The translations under genes and the position numbers were made by a program. DNA of 64,000 bases, from contig CAZVFX010000010.1 of the NCBI GenBank assembly GCA_964626565.1, positions 24,553 to 88,552 on the forward strand. The letters are read 5' to 3'. The number at the start of each line of letters is the position of its first letter. Position 1 is the first letter of the stretch. This DNA is from CAZVFX01 sp964626565 (GTDB lineage Bacteria; Myxococcota_A; UBA9042; CAIXZC01). A model generated the notes under the pieces. The model did no database searches. It was not told the origin of the DNA and saw nothing but the letters and a program-made list of their open reading frames with translations. This document shows, one piece after another, positions 26,030-33,830 of this stretch.

Positions 26030-28099
26030 CTACTGCGGCAGCAGTGGTGAACTGTAGTTCGGAGTGATATCCAGGGATCCGTCGTTGTTCAGTTCCGGTT
26101 TCACCGAAATGGCGATGCCGTCGACGGTTATTCGGGCGACGTCCCACATATCCTGACTCTTCAGCTTCACAAAGTCGGATTCGAACGCTTTGCCTTGCTT
26201 GACGTAGATTCTCACCTTCGCGAACGAGTCGCCGTAGCCGTGATCGTTGAAGTAGTGCATCGCCACCCGGTAGACGCCGCTTGAAGGCTCGTCTATATAT
26301 ATGACCTCCGGGCCCGCACCATCCATATCGGCCACCGACAGTTGCGGGTCATCGTCGACGCTGGGGTCGAAGCTGCCCCACTGGGGGTTGGGCTCCTGCC
26401 AGTAGCAATCGTGGGGTGAGTCGAACCAGCCGTCGGGCTCTCCGTCTCCGTCGGCGTCAGGTCCGCCGCCCATGGGGGAGACGAAGTGGAGATCGAGGTC
26501 CGCACCCTTGCCGGGGCCCTCATCCAACTCGTTGGCGTCCCCGGGGGTGAACCAGACCGCCTCAAGGTAGATATCGTTGTCCGGCAGCACTTTGACCGAG
26601 CGAGTGCCGGTGTTGCAGCTCACATTTCCCTGGTCATCCCACACATTCAGCTTGAACAGGTATTCCCCGCATATTTCCGGGGTGACCAGCACCGTAGGTG
26701 CGCTCGGAGAGGGTTCGAACTGAGGGTGTGCTCCGGCAGGAGACTCCACTTCCCAGGCATAAGTGATCACCTTGGAGCCGACCAGGGGATAGCTGTCGGT
26801 ACCACTCAAAGCCACCGGGTCGAAGGGCGGCTCGAGCGCGTCGCCGTTATAGGTGATTACCGAGATGGGGCATTGAGCATCTCCTGCGATGCCGGAGCCG
26901 ACGATCGGGATGTCCAGGTTAGGCATCATCGGCGCGCCGTTCTCAACTCGAAGAGTGGCGGAGTAGTCGCCGTCAGGCTCAGTCGGGTTGAAGCCAATAG
27001 TTATGGATGTGCTCTGGTCGAGGTCGAGGTCGTAGGGAGGGGTCAGCGCGGCGGCTACGCTGAACTGGGGGTCGGAGCCATTCATCATTGCCACCTTGTA
27101 CACCGGCACCAGCCCATCGCCGCAGTTCTTCACCTTGAGGTCCAGGGTGTGATTGACACCCACTACCCGGGGTCCGAATTCCAATGTCTGGGGAACCGAC
27201 ATTACGCAGTTGTCCGCGACCGCCTGCCCCTTCAGCGGCACCGTGACCTCTCCGCTGTCCCGGGTAAGGTCGTTGGTATAGATCTTGGCCTCACCCTGGA
27301 ACGCACCCAGCTCTTCGGGAGCAAATGCCAGGGCGATGGACGCCCCCTTGCCCGGTTCTACCTGGATGGGCGGGTCGAACACTTTTTCAACGGGAGTGTA
27401 GGGAGGGTCGTAGAAGAAGAAAACTCCGTGTTCGTCAACGATCTTCGCCTCGAAGATCACGAGGGTGCCGAGTCCCAGGTTATTGATGACCACGTTCTTG
27501 TTGGTCATCTGATCGCTGGGTACCGTCGGCGGAAAGGTGACGGTCTTGGGGGTTGGGTCCGCGAGTCCCCCGGTGCCGCATTCGGGGTCGGGCTCGCTGG
27601 TGCACCCTTTGTCTTGAAGGCAAACGTCGAGAGTGCACGGGTTGCCGTCCTCGCAAGCGTTGTCGTTTGGTGAGTGCACGCATCCCGAGCCGTCAGAGCA
27701 CGAATCGGTGGTGCACGCGACCTTGTCGTCGCACGACTCCGGTGACATATAGCCAGTGCCTACGTCATTGCATTTCATGGCCGCGCCCGAAGGATCACAG
27801 GCGAAGGTTCCCGGGGGGCAAGCTACGTCGCCAAGGCAGAATCCCCCCACGCATTTCTCTTCCTTTTCGCAATGCTCGCTGACTGTGCACTCCACGCAGA
27901 TGCCCTTGATAGGGCTGCAGATGCCGTCGGGGCAGTCGTCGTTGGATTCACACTTCGCGCCTGGAGCCTCGCCATCGGCCCGGTAGCCAACTCCTTCTCC
28001 GGCGATTGCGTCCGCACCACCGGATGGACTGGACCCGCCGCACGATAGAAGAAGAGAGGAGGAGAGTAACACAAGACCGGCAAACTTGAGTCTCAGCAT
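26030..28099 (-). CDS. Surface lipoprotein with Cys-rich region and two ASH domains
   Basis: A 689-residue lipoprotein (lipobox LLSC, then GGSSPSGG). Residues 50-175 are a Cys-rich region with the myxobacterial-type pattern CDDKVACTTDSC...GCVH and CEDGNPCTLDVC. Two ASH/HYDIN-like immunoglobulin folds follow (about 185-290 and 295-410, with ALAFAPEELGAF and TIGFNPTEPDG). A PKD-like segment comes next (about 415-500, ALSGTDSYPLVGSKVITYAWEV). The C-terminal beta domain (DLDLHFVSPMGGGPD, VYRVAMHYFNDHGYG) resembles the YfaP/DUF2135 group. An adhesive or matrix role is inferred from the domains only. It lies 37 bases downstream of the CCA nucleotidyltransferase gene. Confidence 0.8.
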   Translation of the reverse strand: MLRLKFAGLVLLSSSLLLSCGGSSPSGGADAIAGEGVGYRADGEAPGAKCESNDDCPDGICSPIKGICVECTVSEHCEKEEKCVGGFCLGDVACPPGTFACDPSGAAMKCNDVGTGYMSPESCDDKVACTTDSCSDGSGCVHSPNDNACEDGNPCTLDVCLQDKGCTSEPDPECGTGGLADPTPKTVTFPPTVPSDQMTNKNVVINNLGLGTLVIFEAKIVDEHGVFFFYDPPYTPVEKVFDPPIQVEPGKGASIALAFAPEELGAFQGEAKIYTNDLTRDSGEVTVPLKGQAVADNCVMSVPQTLEFGPRVVGVNHTLDLKVKNCGDGLVPVYKVAMMNGSDPQFSVAAALTPPYDLDLDQSTSITIGFNPTEPDGDYSATLRVENGAPMMPNLDIPIVGSGIAGDAQCPISVITYNGDALEPPFDPVALSGTDSYPLVGSKVITYAWEVESPAGAHPQFEPSPSAPTVLVTPEICGEYLFKLNVWDDQGNVSCNTGTRSVKVLPDNDIYLEAVWFTPGDANELDEGPGKGADLDLHFVSPMGGGPDADGDGEPDGWFDSPHDCYWQEPNPQWGSFDPSVDDDPQLSVADMDGAGPEVIYIDEPSSGVYRVAMHYFNDHGYGDSFAKVRIYVKQGKAFESDFVKLKSQDMWDVARITVDGIAISVKPELNNDGSLDITPNYSSPLLPQ

Positions 28100-28136
28100 T
28101 TGGCACCCATCAACAGTAATCCTAGGGGCCATTGTA

Positions 28137-29480
28137 CTACGCCGGGTCCAAATTGCCAGCCTCGCCGCCGGAGGTCTCTTTCTCAAGCCAGGCCAGCGCC
28201 TCTTCACGAGTGGATAGCGTTCCCTCGCTGGTAAGCCATGATGCCTCCTGCAACAGCGCCTTGAAACGGGGCCCCGGGGACAACCCAGCGGCTGCTATAT
28301 CTTGTCCCGAAATGAGGGCGGGCGGGTCGAGGCGAAAGTCCTGCAGCGAGTTCTTTTCGTCCTCAACTCCGTCGAGGAAGGAGCGGTCTTTGCCCGCGTC
28401 GTCCAGCAGTGTGCGCACAAGCTGCAAAGCGCGGGGGAATTGAGCAAGACGGTACAACTCCGCACGTCGGCCGAGGCGCCGGCCTTTGAGGTTGGCCAGT
28501 CCGGCAACCAGCGCCACCAGACGCTGCAGTTCCTTGCGCTGGGCGGAAGACATGCGCAGGTCTCGAGCCTGTCCGGCCAGCAGGTCGTCAGTCTGCCGGC
28601 GAGAAGCCGGTTTGAGAGCCAGGCCCGGCTGAATTGCGAGATTGAGGGCCGCCAGGAGAAGCGGTAGGTCCGCCGAATCTGAAACTCCGGCAATCATGCG
28701 ACCCGCGGCCGCGAGGTCTTCACCTTCTACCTTGTCAAAGAACGGGAAGACGTACCGCGCCAGGCCGCAAAGGTCCAGCAGGTTGAGGCCTCGGACCAGG
28801 CCGTCGCCGGCGCACATCTTCTCCAACTCCATGCGGACTCGCTCCCGGCTGATTCGTTCGAGACCGGGCGCCGCGGTTCGAACCGCGGACTGCGTCGCCG
28901 GGTCCAGCCGGAAATCGAGGACCGCCGCGAAGCGGGCGGCACGCAATGCCCGAAGATAATCCTCCTGCATCCGCGCAGCCGGCTCGCCGATAGCTTTCAG
29001 GAGCTGCTGGTCCAGGTCTGTCAGGCCGCCGACGTAGTCCAGCACATCACCCGACGTCGGGTCGAGCACGAGGCCGTTGACTGTGAAATCCCTACGGGCC
29101 ACATCCTGTTCCAGAGTTCCCGGAGCGATGATGTCGGGATGTCTGCCGTCGGTGTAGCCCCGCTCCTGCCGGAATGTGGCCACTTCGAACTGCAACTCAT
29201 TATCGAATACGCACACCACCCCGAACGCCTCTCCCACCAGGACGGTGCGCTTGAACAGCTTCTTAAGGTCCGCAGGGAGTGCATCGGTGGCGATGTCAAC
29301 TTCCTTCAGCGCGCGCCCGAGGTGTATGTCCCGGACGGCTCCGCCAACGAAGTAGCCCGCGAAACCCGCCCTCTCAAGTCGCCCGACGATTTTTCGCGCC
29401 GACGCCAGAAGTAGCGCCTCGGACGAGCCGACAGCACCCTCGATGAGTGCCAGTTTCGCGTTTATGTTGAGGGTCTTCAC
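28137..29480 (-). CDS. CCA tRNA nucleotidyltransferase / poly(A) polymerase family protein
   Basis: A 447-residue class II nucleotidyltransferase. The head domain shows GGAVRDIHLGRALKEVDIATDA (catalytic G-G and the acidic E-x-D form of the metal-binding motif), then FGVVCVFDNELQFEVATFRQE and RRDFTVNGLVLDP, followed by the RNA-binding EDYLRALRAARFAAVLDF. These features fit both CCA-adding enzymes and bacterial poly(A) polymerase, and the sequence alone does not decide. The C-terminal half is helical. The start is a GTG at 29480 without a clear ribosome-binding site. The histone-like gene ends 18 bases upstream on the same strand. Confidence 0.88.
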   Translation of the reverse strand: MKTLNINAKLALIEGAVGSSEALLLASARKIVGRLERAGFAGYFVGGAVRDIHLGRALKEVDIATDALPADLKKLFKRTVLVGEAFGVVCVFDNELQFEVATFRQERGYTDGRHPDIIAPGTLEQDVARRDFTVNGLVLDPTSGDVLDYVGGLTDLDQQLLKAIGEPAARMQEDYLRALRAARFAAVLDFRLDPATQSAVRTAAPGLERISRERVRMELEKMCAGDGLVRGLNLLDLCGLARYVFPFFDKVEGEDLAAAGRMIAGVSDSADLPLLLAALNLAIQPGLALKPASRRQTDDLLAGQARDLRMSSAQRKELQRLVALVAGLANLKGRRLGRRAELYRLAQFPRALQLVRTLLDDAGKDRSFLDGVEDEKNSLQDFRLDPPALISGQDIAAAGLSPGPRFKALLQEASWLTSEGTLSTREEALAWLEKETSGGEAGNLDPA

Positions 29481-29498
29481 GGGGTCTGGGGCGTGGGC

Positions 29499-30604
29499 TC
29501 AGGAATCAAGGAGAGGAGCCAGCCGCTTGATGAGGTCGCTCTTCTGGTCCCCTTCCGCTGCTTCCAGGCCGCGTTCCTTGCACCACTTCACGAGTTGTTC
29601 CCTGCGGGCTCTGACGAGGCCGGTTTGGAACTCGGGAAGGGGAGTGAGCTTCTTCTTTCGCTTTGCCGGAGCTTTCTTGGGTGCGGCTTTCTTGGGTGCG
29701 GCTTTCTTGGGTGCAGCTTTCTTGGGTGCTGCTTTCTTAGGTGCAGCTTTCTTGGGTGCTGCTTTCTTAGGTGCAGCTTTCTTGGGTGCTGCCTNNNNNN
29801 NNNNNNNNNNNNNNNNNNNNNNNNNNNNNNNNNNNNNNNNNNNNNNNNNNNNNNNNNNNNNNNNNNNNNNNNNNNNNNNNNNNNNNNNNNNNNNGGTGCA
29901 GCTTTCTTGGGTGCTGCTTTCTTAGGTGCAGCTTTCTTGGGTGCTGCCTTCTTAGGTTCTGTTTTCTTAGGCGCTGCCTTCTTGGGTTCAGCTTTTTTGG
30001 GAGCAGGTTTCGGCGCGGCTTTCTTGGGCGCGGGTTTCGGCGCGGTTTTCTTTGGCTCGGCCTTTTTGGGCGCGGGTTTGGGCGTGGTTTTCTTTGGCTC
30101 GGCCTTCTTGGGCGCGGGTTTGGGCGCGGTCTTTTTTGGCTCGGCCTTCTTGGGCGCAGGCCCCTCCTTCGCAGTCGGGGTACGGTCTTTTGCCAGGGGC
30201 AGGCCCTGGGCTGTGGCGGCTGCGTCGGGCTTCTTCCTGCGGCGCCGTCGGCGGCGCTTGCGCCTGGGCGCGTCTGTCGCATCGGAAGCCTGTGGCTGAG
30301 GAGCCGGCTTTCTTTCCTCCGCAGGCTGGGGCTTCGGCGGCGGTGGCGGCGGTGGAGTAAATGTCGGCCGCGACTCGAAACGCTCGGCGGTTACCGGCAT
30401 GGAATCGCCTCCGATAGGCGGAGCCGCACGATACCAGGTCTCCGGGACCCGCGGGAGCTTCACAGGTAGCAATTCGACCATGAAATTGTAGGTGTCGGCG
30501 ACTTTTCCAACTGCCTCATGGCCGTTCTTGACCGCCGAGATGGCGAGGTCCACGCCGTTTTCCAAAAGGAGCTTCGCAAGATCCAATGCGTCTTTTTTTC
30601 TCAT
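29499..30604 (-). CDS. Histone H1-like Lys/Ala/Pro-repeat protein with C-terminal SAP motif, interrupted by an assembly gap
   Basis: The N-terminal 65 residues (KKDALDLAKLLLENGVDLAISAVKNGHEAVG) are helical. Next come a Pro-rich linker, an Arg/Lys block (RRKRRRRRRRKK) and a long array of PKKAAPKKAEPKK units typical of bacterial histone H1-like DNA-binding tails. The array runs into 100 N (29795-29894). Beyond the gap it resumes as PKKAAPKKAPAKRKKK and ends in a SAP-like helix-turn-helix (LVRARREQLVKWCKERGLE, SDLIKRLAPLL) with the stop at 29499. The 100-N filler breaks the frame, so automatic calls will miss the C terminus. The ATG at 30604 follows GGGGCAGGA. The likely role is DNA compaction. 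Confidence 0.78.
29680..29955. repeat. Near-identical 30-bp coding repeats on both sides of the gap
   Basis: Alternating 15-base units GGTGCAGCTTTCTTG and GGTGCTGCTTTCTTA encode KAAPK on the minus strand and are nearly invariant at the third codon position, which suggests recent expansion. They flank the 100-N gap. Confidence 0.8.
29795..29894. other. Assembly gap of 100 N
   Basis: Exactly 100 unknown bases lie inside a 30-bp-period coding repeat. The round number suggests an unknown true length. Confidence 0.97.
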
Positions 30605-30745
30605 TATCCTGCCCCAATTCACGGATTGTCCGAAATGCTCAAAGTCCTCACCATTATAGGAAGTGCATGCCCCATGTCAAGGCCGCCGAAAAGAGTTTCA
30701 CAGAGCGCATCGCGGGGCTTGAATCCGAGGAGAGGAGACTTTAGT

Positions 30746-32320
30746 ATGTCATCCATGAAGAAGCTCATAATCAGGCCCATGGAGGCTGTTGCCGGTGCGG
30801 GAGAGTTCCTCGGCATGTCTATCGTCGATGGGCGGGCTTTCTTTTTCGGCCGGAAGGAGGAGTTGGAGGTCGCGCTCATCGCTTCGGCCGGCGAGCCGGG
30901 AGTCAAGTACTTCAAGGTAGGCCGGACTTTGGGCTTCGAGTACCGCAGCCACCCCCGGGATGCGCGTGAGTTGGCTATCGGGCGATTTGCCGAGCGTTTC
31001 GTTTCCGGAGTGGCAAAAAGGGAAGAGCAGATAGCTCAGGCGCTGGAACGGGAAGAGTCGGAAGGCCGGTTCCGTTTCGACGGCCGGACCGGGCCCGCCC
31101 GGCTGGTCTCGTTTATGGAGCGTGACGACCACATGGTGTTTCGCCTGGTCCTCGCCTCCGGTGAGCGAGGAGTGCGGATTACCGTTGGAGACCGGGGCAG
31201 CTACCCGATCCCCCTGTTCGCCTGGTCCGCGGCGGTGGAAGTCGAAGGGGATGAGGCCTCCACTGAAGAGCAGATGGCCCTGCAGCAGTTTCTGCTGGTG
31301 CTGGTGGCGCGGTTTATGCTCGGACTGGCTCCGCCGGGGCAGGAAGAGGTGGAAAGACGGCAGGAAGTTTCCGGGCCGGCCTACCTGTATTTCGACCTCA
31401 CGAAGCCGGAATTCAACCGCGACGCCCTCAAGAGGGCGGCCTCCCTGGATGGGCAGAATCTGGTCCTTTCCCTCGATGTGCCATCCCGGTGCGACAATCG
31501 GTGTGTCTTCTGCGCCCCTTCGGAAGGCATGGGTGAGGCGGCTGACGACTGCGACGATGTGCTCAAAGAACTGCAGTACGTTCTAGAGAACCTGTCCGAG
31601 GTTTTTGAGCGCACGGGAAGGGTGGACGCCAACCTGGTTGGTCTCGACGTGTTCAATTTCTCGGGCCTTGAGGCGCTCCTGAAGCAACTTAGAGGGACCG
31701 GCCGTATCACCATGGTGACTGCGGTGAGCCCCGGCACGCGCCTCAAGGAGTTGGATTTTGTGCGCAAGCTCAAGGCTGGGGGGCTGGACAGTGTTACCCT
31801 CACGCTGCTGGGGCCCGGGGCGGAAGTGCATGACGCCATGGCCGGAAGAGAGGGCGCATTTGACGACCTGGCCGCGTCCATCGCCAACCTGCAGGACGTG
31901 GGCCTCGATTGGGAGCTCAATACGGTGGTCGTAAAGGGCAACCTGAAGTCGCTGCCGGAGACCTTGGAGAAGTCCATGGAGTTGGGCTCCCGCGCGAGAA
32001 TCTATGTGTACACGAGTGAGCCTTTTGTGTCCCGGGCGTTGGCAGAGGAGTGCTACCCCCGGTACACTGACCTTGCTTCTGTTCTTGAAAGTGCGGGAGA
32101 AGGTGCGGCGTCAAACATACTGTCCATTCACTATGTGCCGTTGTGCGTCCTGCCGGGCTGGGCCAGGCAGTTGGCCGGGCACTCGAGTCAGCGTTATCCC
32201 GACGCTCCGGAAGAGCCGCCGCCTGCATGCCGAAAGTGCAGCAAATACCTCTCCGGCTGCAATTCAGTCACCGCACACTATCTTGAGATTTTCGGAGACG
32301 AAGAACTGAACTCACTCTAA
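30746..32320 (+). CDS. Radical SAM protein with long N-terminal domain
   Basis: A 524-residue protein. The start at 30746 follows GAGGAGA with 7-base spacing. Residues 1-235 form an unrecognised alpha/beta domain, perhaps two related halves (LGMSIVDGRAFFFGRKEELEV; MVFRLVLASGERGVRITVGD). The radical SAM CxxxCxxC is at about 249-256 (SRCDNRCVFC), much later than usual. The barrel includes LTLLGPGAEVHDAMAGREGAFDDL and LNTVVVKGNL, typical of MoaA/NirJ-like enzymes. A C-terminal CRKCSKYLSGC probably binds an auxiliary cluster, SPASM-like but short. Its substrate is unknown, and no small RiPP-like precursor was seen nearby. It is divergent from the histone-like gene. Confidence 0.85.
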   Translation: MSSMKKLIIRPMEAVAGAGEFLGMSIVDGRAFFFGRKEELEVALIASAGEPGVKYFKVGRTLGFEYRSHPRDARELAIGRFAERFVSGVAKREEQIAQALEREESEGRFRFDGRTGPARLVSFMERDDHMVFRLVLASGERGVRITVGDRGSYPIPLFAWSAAVEVEGDEASTEEQMALQQFLLVLVARFMLGLAPPGQEEVERRQEVSGPAYLYFDLTKPEFNRDALKRAASLDGQNLVLSLDVPSRCDNRCVFCAPSEGMGEAADDCDDVLKELQYVLENLSEVFERTGRVDANLVGLDVFNFSGLEALLKQLRGTGRITMVTAVSPGTRLKELDFVRKLKAGGLDSVTLTLLGPGAEVHDAMAGREGAFDDLAASIANLQDVGLDWELNTVVVKGNLKSLPETLEKSMELGSRARIYVYTSEPFVSRALAEECYPRYTDLASVLESAGEGAASNILSIHYVPLCVLPGWARQLAGHSSQRYPDAPEEPPPACRKCSKYLSGCNSVTAHYLEIFGDEELNSL

Positions 32321-32343
32321 TTGAGAATGGAAGATTGCCTCTC
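32320..32343. repeat. Short intergenic heptamer repeat
   Basis: Units ATTGAGA, ATGGAAG and ATTGCCT followed by CTC fill the whole spacer between two convergent stop codons. The final ten bases match those at 24110-24119. Confidence 0.55.
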
Positions 32344-33182
32344 TAGATGCACTCCTCGCTGTCCAAGGGGCATTCTTCGACGAGTGATTCGATAGGATGG
32401 ATGGTGCCCGCCTTGAAGTACTGGTTCTCTTCCGTCGCCTTCAGGATCCCTTCAAAGTAGTAGGAGTCAATGTCGCCGTCGTTGTCGCTGTCCGCGTTGG
32501 GGCAGATGCCGGCCAGGTTCATGAACCAGTGGAAATTAGCGGTGCCCAAGCCCGGAATCTGCAGGCACAGGTCGTAGGTTTCTTCTTCGGCGATGAGTCC
32601 GGAAAGCTTGCAGTACGGTATGTCGCTGCCGTCTTCGGCAATGATTCCGTCACCGGTTACCCCGAAGACGTGGAACGGCTTGCTCACGGTGGGAGTTACG
32701 ATGTTGAGGTCGAACTTCTGACTGAAGTCGAATGCGCACCCGTCGATGGTCATCACCATGATGGCGGGCTCCAGGGCAAATTCATAACTCTTGGGTACGC
32801 AATTCCCTTCGCCGTCCAGCGTCTTGTCGGCCCAGGCGGAGGTGACCTCAACCTGGAGCACGTTGGTCTCCAGGTTGTGCTCGGTGATATGGAACAGGAT
32901 GACCAGGTCACAGGTGCCGATGTCGTTGTTCCACACCTCGTTGACCTTGTCGGTAGGATGAGAGGCATTCATCTCGGTGACCCGATACACCTTACCGGTG
33001 AGGTCGGGGAGGCCGGCACACTCGCCTGAGGGGATTTCTACCTCTTCAGCAACCTCGGCCGGTGTTTCTTCCTTGGTGTCCTTCGGGTCGCCGTTTCCGT
33101 CGTCCCCGTTGTCTCCTCCGCAATTCACCGCCAGAGCCAACACCAGACATAGCCCCATCAGGGCCAACAGTCCCTTTCTCAT
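32343..33182 (-). CDS. Predicted lipoprotein, unknown function
   Basis: A 279-residue product starting MRKGLLALMGLCLVLALAVNCGGDN. GGAGG lies seven bases before the ATG. The cleavage site would be AVN before Cys, and Asn at -1 is unusual for a lipobox. After a Gly/Asp/Lys/Glu linker the mature protein is beta-rich with eight or more cysteines (GTCDLVILFHIT, YCKLSGLIAEEETYDLCLQ), a calcium-like acidic loop DSDNDGDIDSYY near residue 235 and a terminal ECPLDSEEC. No family was recognised. It converges on the radical SAM gene and lies downstream of the rubredoxin-like gene. Confidence 0.75.
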   Translation of the reverse strand: MRKGLLALMGLCLVLALAVNCGGDNGDDGNGDPKDTKEETPAEVAEEVEIPSGECAGLPDLTGKVYRVTEMNASHPTDKVNEVWNNDIGTCDLVILFHITEHNLETNVLQVEVTSAWADKTLDGEGNCVPKSYEFALEPAIMVMTIDGCAFDFSQKFDLNIVTPTVSKPFHVFGVTGDGIIAEDGSDIPYCKLSGLIAEEETYDLCLQIPGLGTANFHWFMNLAGICPNADSDNDGDIDSYYFEGILKATEENQYFKAGTIHPIESLVEECPLDSEECI

Positions 33183-33294
33183 GTTCTGCCTCCAAAACTG
33201 TGAGCCGTACCCCAGGCCCCCGCCGCCGCCAAGGCTTCGGCGTGGTCTTCGACATGCCTCAAGTCCCAAGCCGTTCATCGGATGGCCCGATGGA

Positions 33295-33624
33295 CTAGCC
33301 CCACTTGCCCTTGCCTACGTGGCCGGCTATTTCAGCCTTGATGGCAGCCACGGTTTCCGCCGCGTCTGTCTTGGCGCGCTGGAAGACTGCTACGCAACCT
33401 GGGTCGAGGTTGGCTTCGATGCCGTCGTTGGCGATGGCTTCCGTTTCCTGCAGAAGCGCCATGAGGTGCATGTGGAGGTCGTTGGTGAACCGACTCTTTT
33501 CGACCAGGCCCTTGGCCTCGTCTTCCAACGCCTCAAACTTCTTCTTGTCGGCGCCACATTTCGGGCACTTTTCGGGAGCTTCCGTCCCGTCATGAATGTA
33601 GCCGCAAACCGTACATTTAAACAT
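33295..33624 (-). CDS. Rubredoxin/rubrerythrin-like small metalloprotein
   Basis: A 109-residue protein whose first 30 residues form a rubredoxin-type four-Cys site, CTVCGYIHDGTEAPEKCPKCGA, like the C-terminal knuckle of rubrerythrins and desulfoferrodoxin-like proteins. The rest is a helical segment (about 35-105) that lacks the paired ExxH motifs of a diiron site. It could carry electrons from NAD(P)H-dependent reductases to peroxide-scavenging proteins, but no partner gene is adjacent. GGAGGA lies seven bases before the ATG. Confidence 0.82.
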   Translation of the reverse strand: MFKCTVCGYIHDGTEAPEKCPKCGADKKKFEALEDEAKGLVEKSRFTNDLHMHLMALLQETEAIANDGIEANLDPGCVAVFQRAKTDAAETVAAIKAEIAGHVGKGKWG

Positions 33625-33707
33625 CGTCGTTCCTCCCTCGGGTGTTCATAGTCAGTGGGCCAGCGGCCCCCTGAGCAGCGGCTAGTTTATGGCCCATGTC
33701 CGCGCTT

Positions 33708-33736
33708 TTGTCAAGAGGGCAGATCCGCGCTATTGA
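33708..33736 (+). promoter_or_regulatory. Weak sigma-70-like promoter candidate
   Basis: TTGTCA (33708-33713) and TATTGA (33731-33736) are 17 bases apart and about 95 bases before the lipoprotein start at 33831. The -10 match is poor, so this is only a candidate. Confidence 0.2.
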
Positions 33737-33830
33737 CTCGGTTCCTCCGGCAGCTACAATAGGCGTTACTGATTCTTGCCGAAGAAACGGATTGAAGACC
33801 CGGTTACGTACCCTAGGAAGGAGGAGACTC

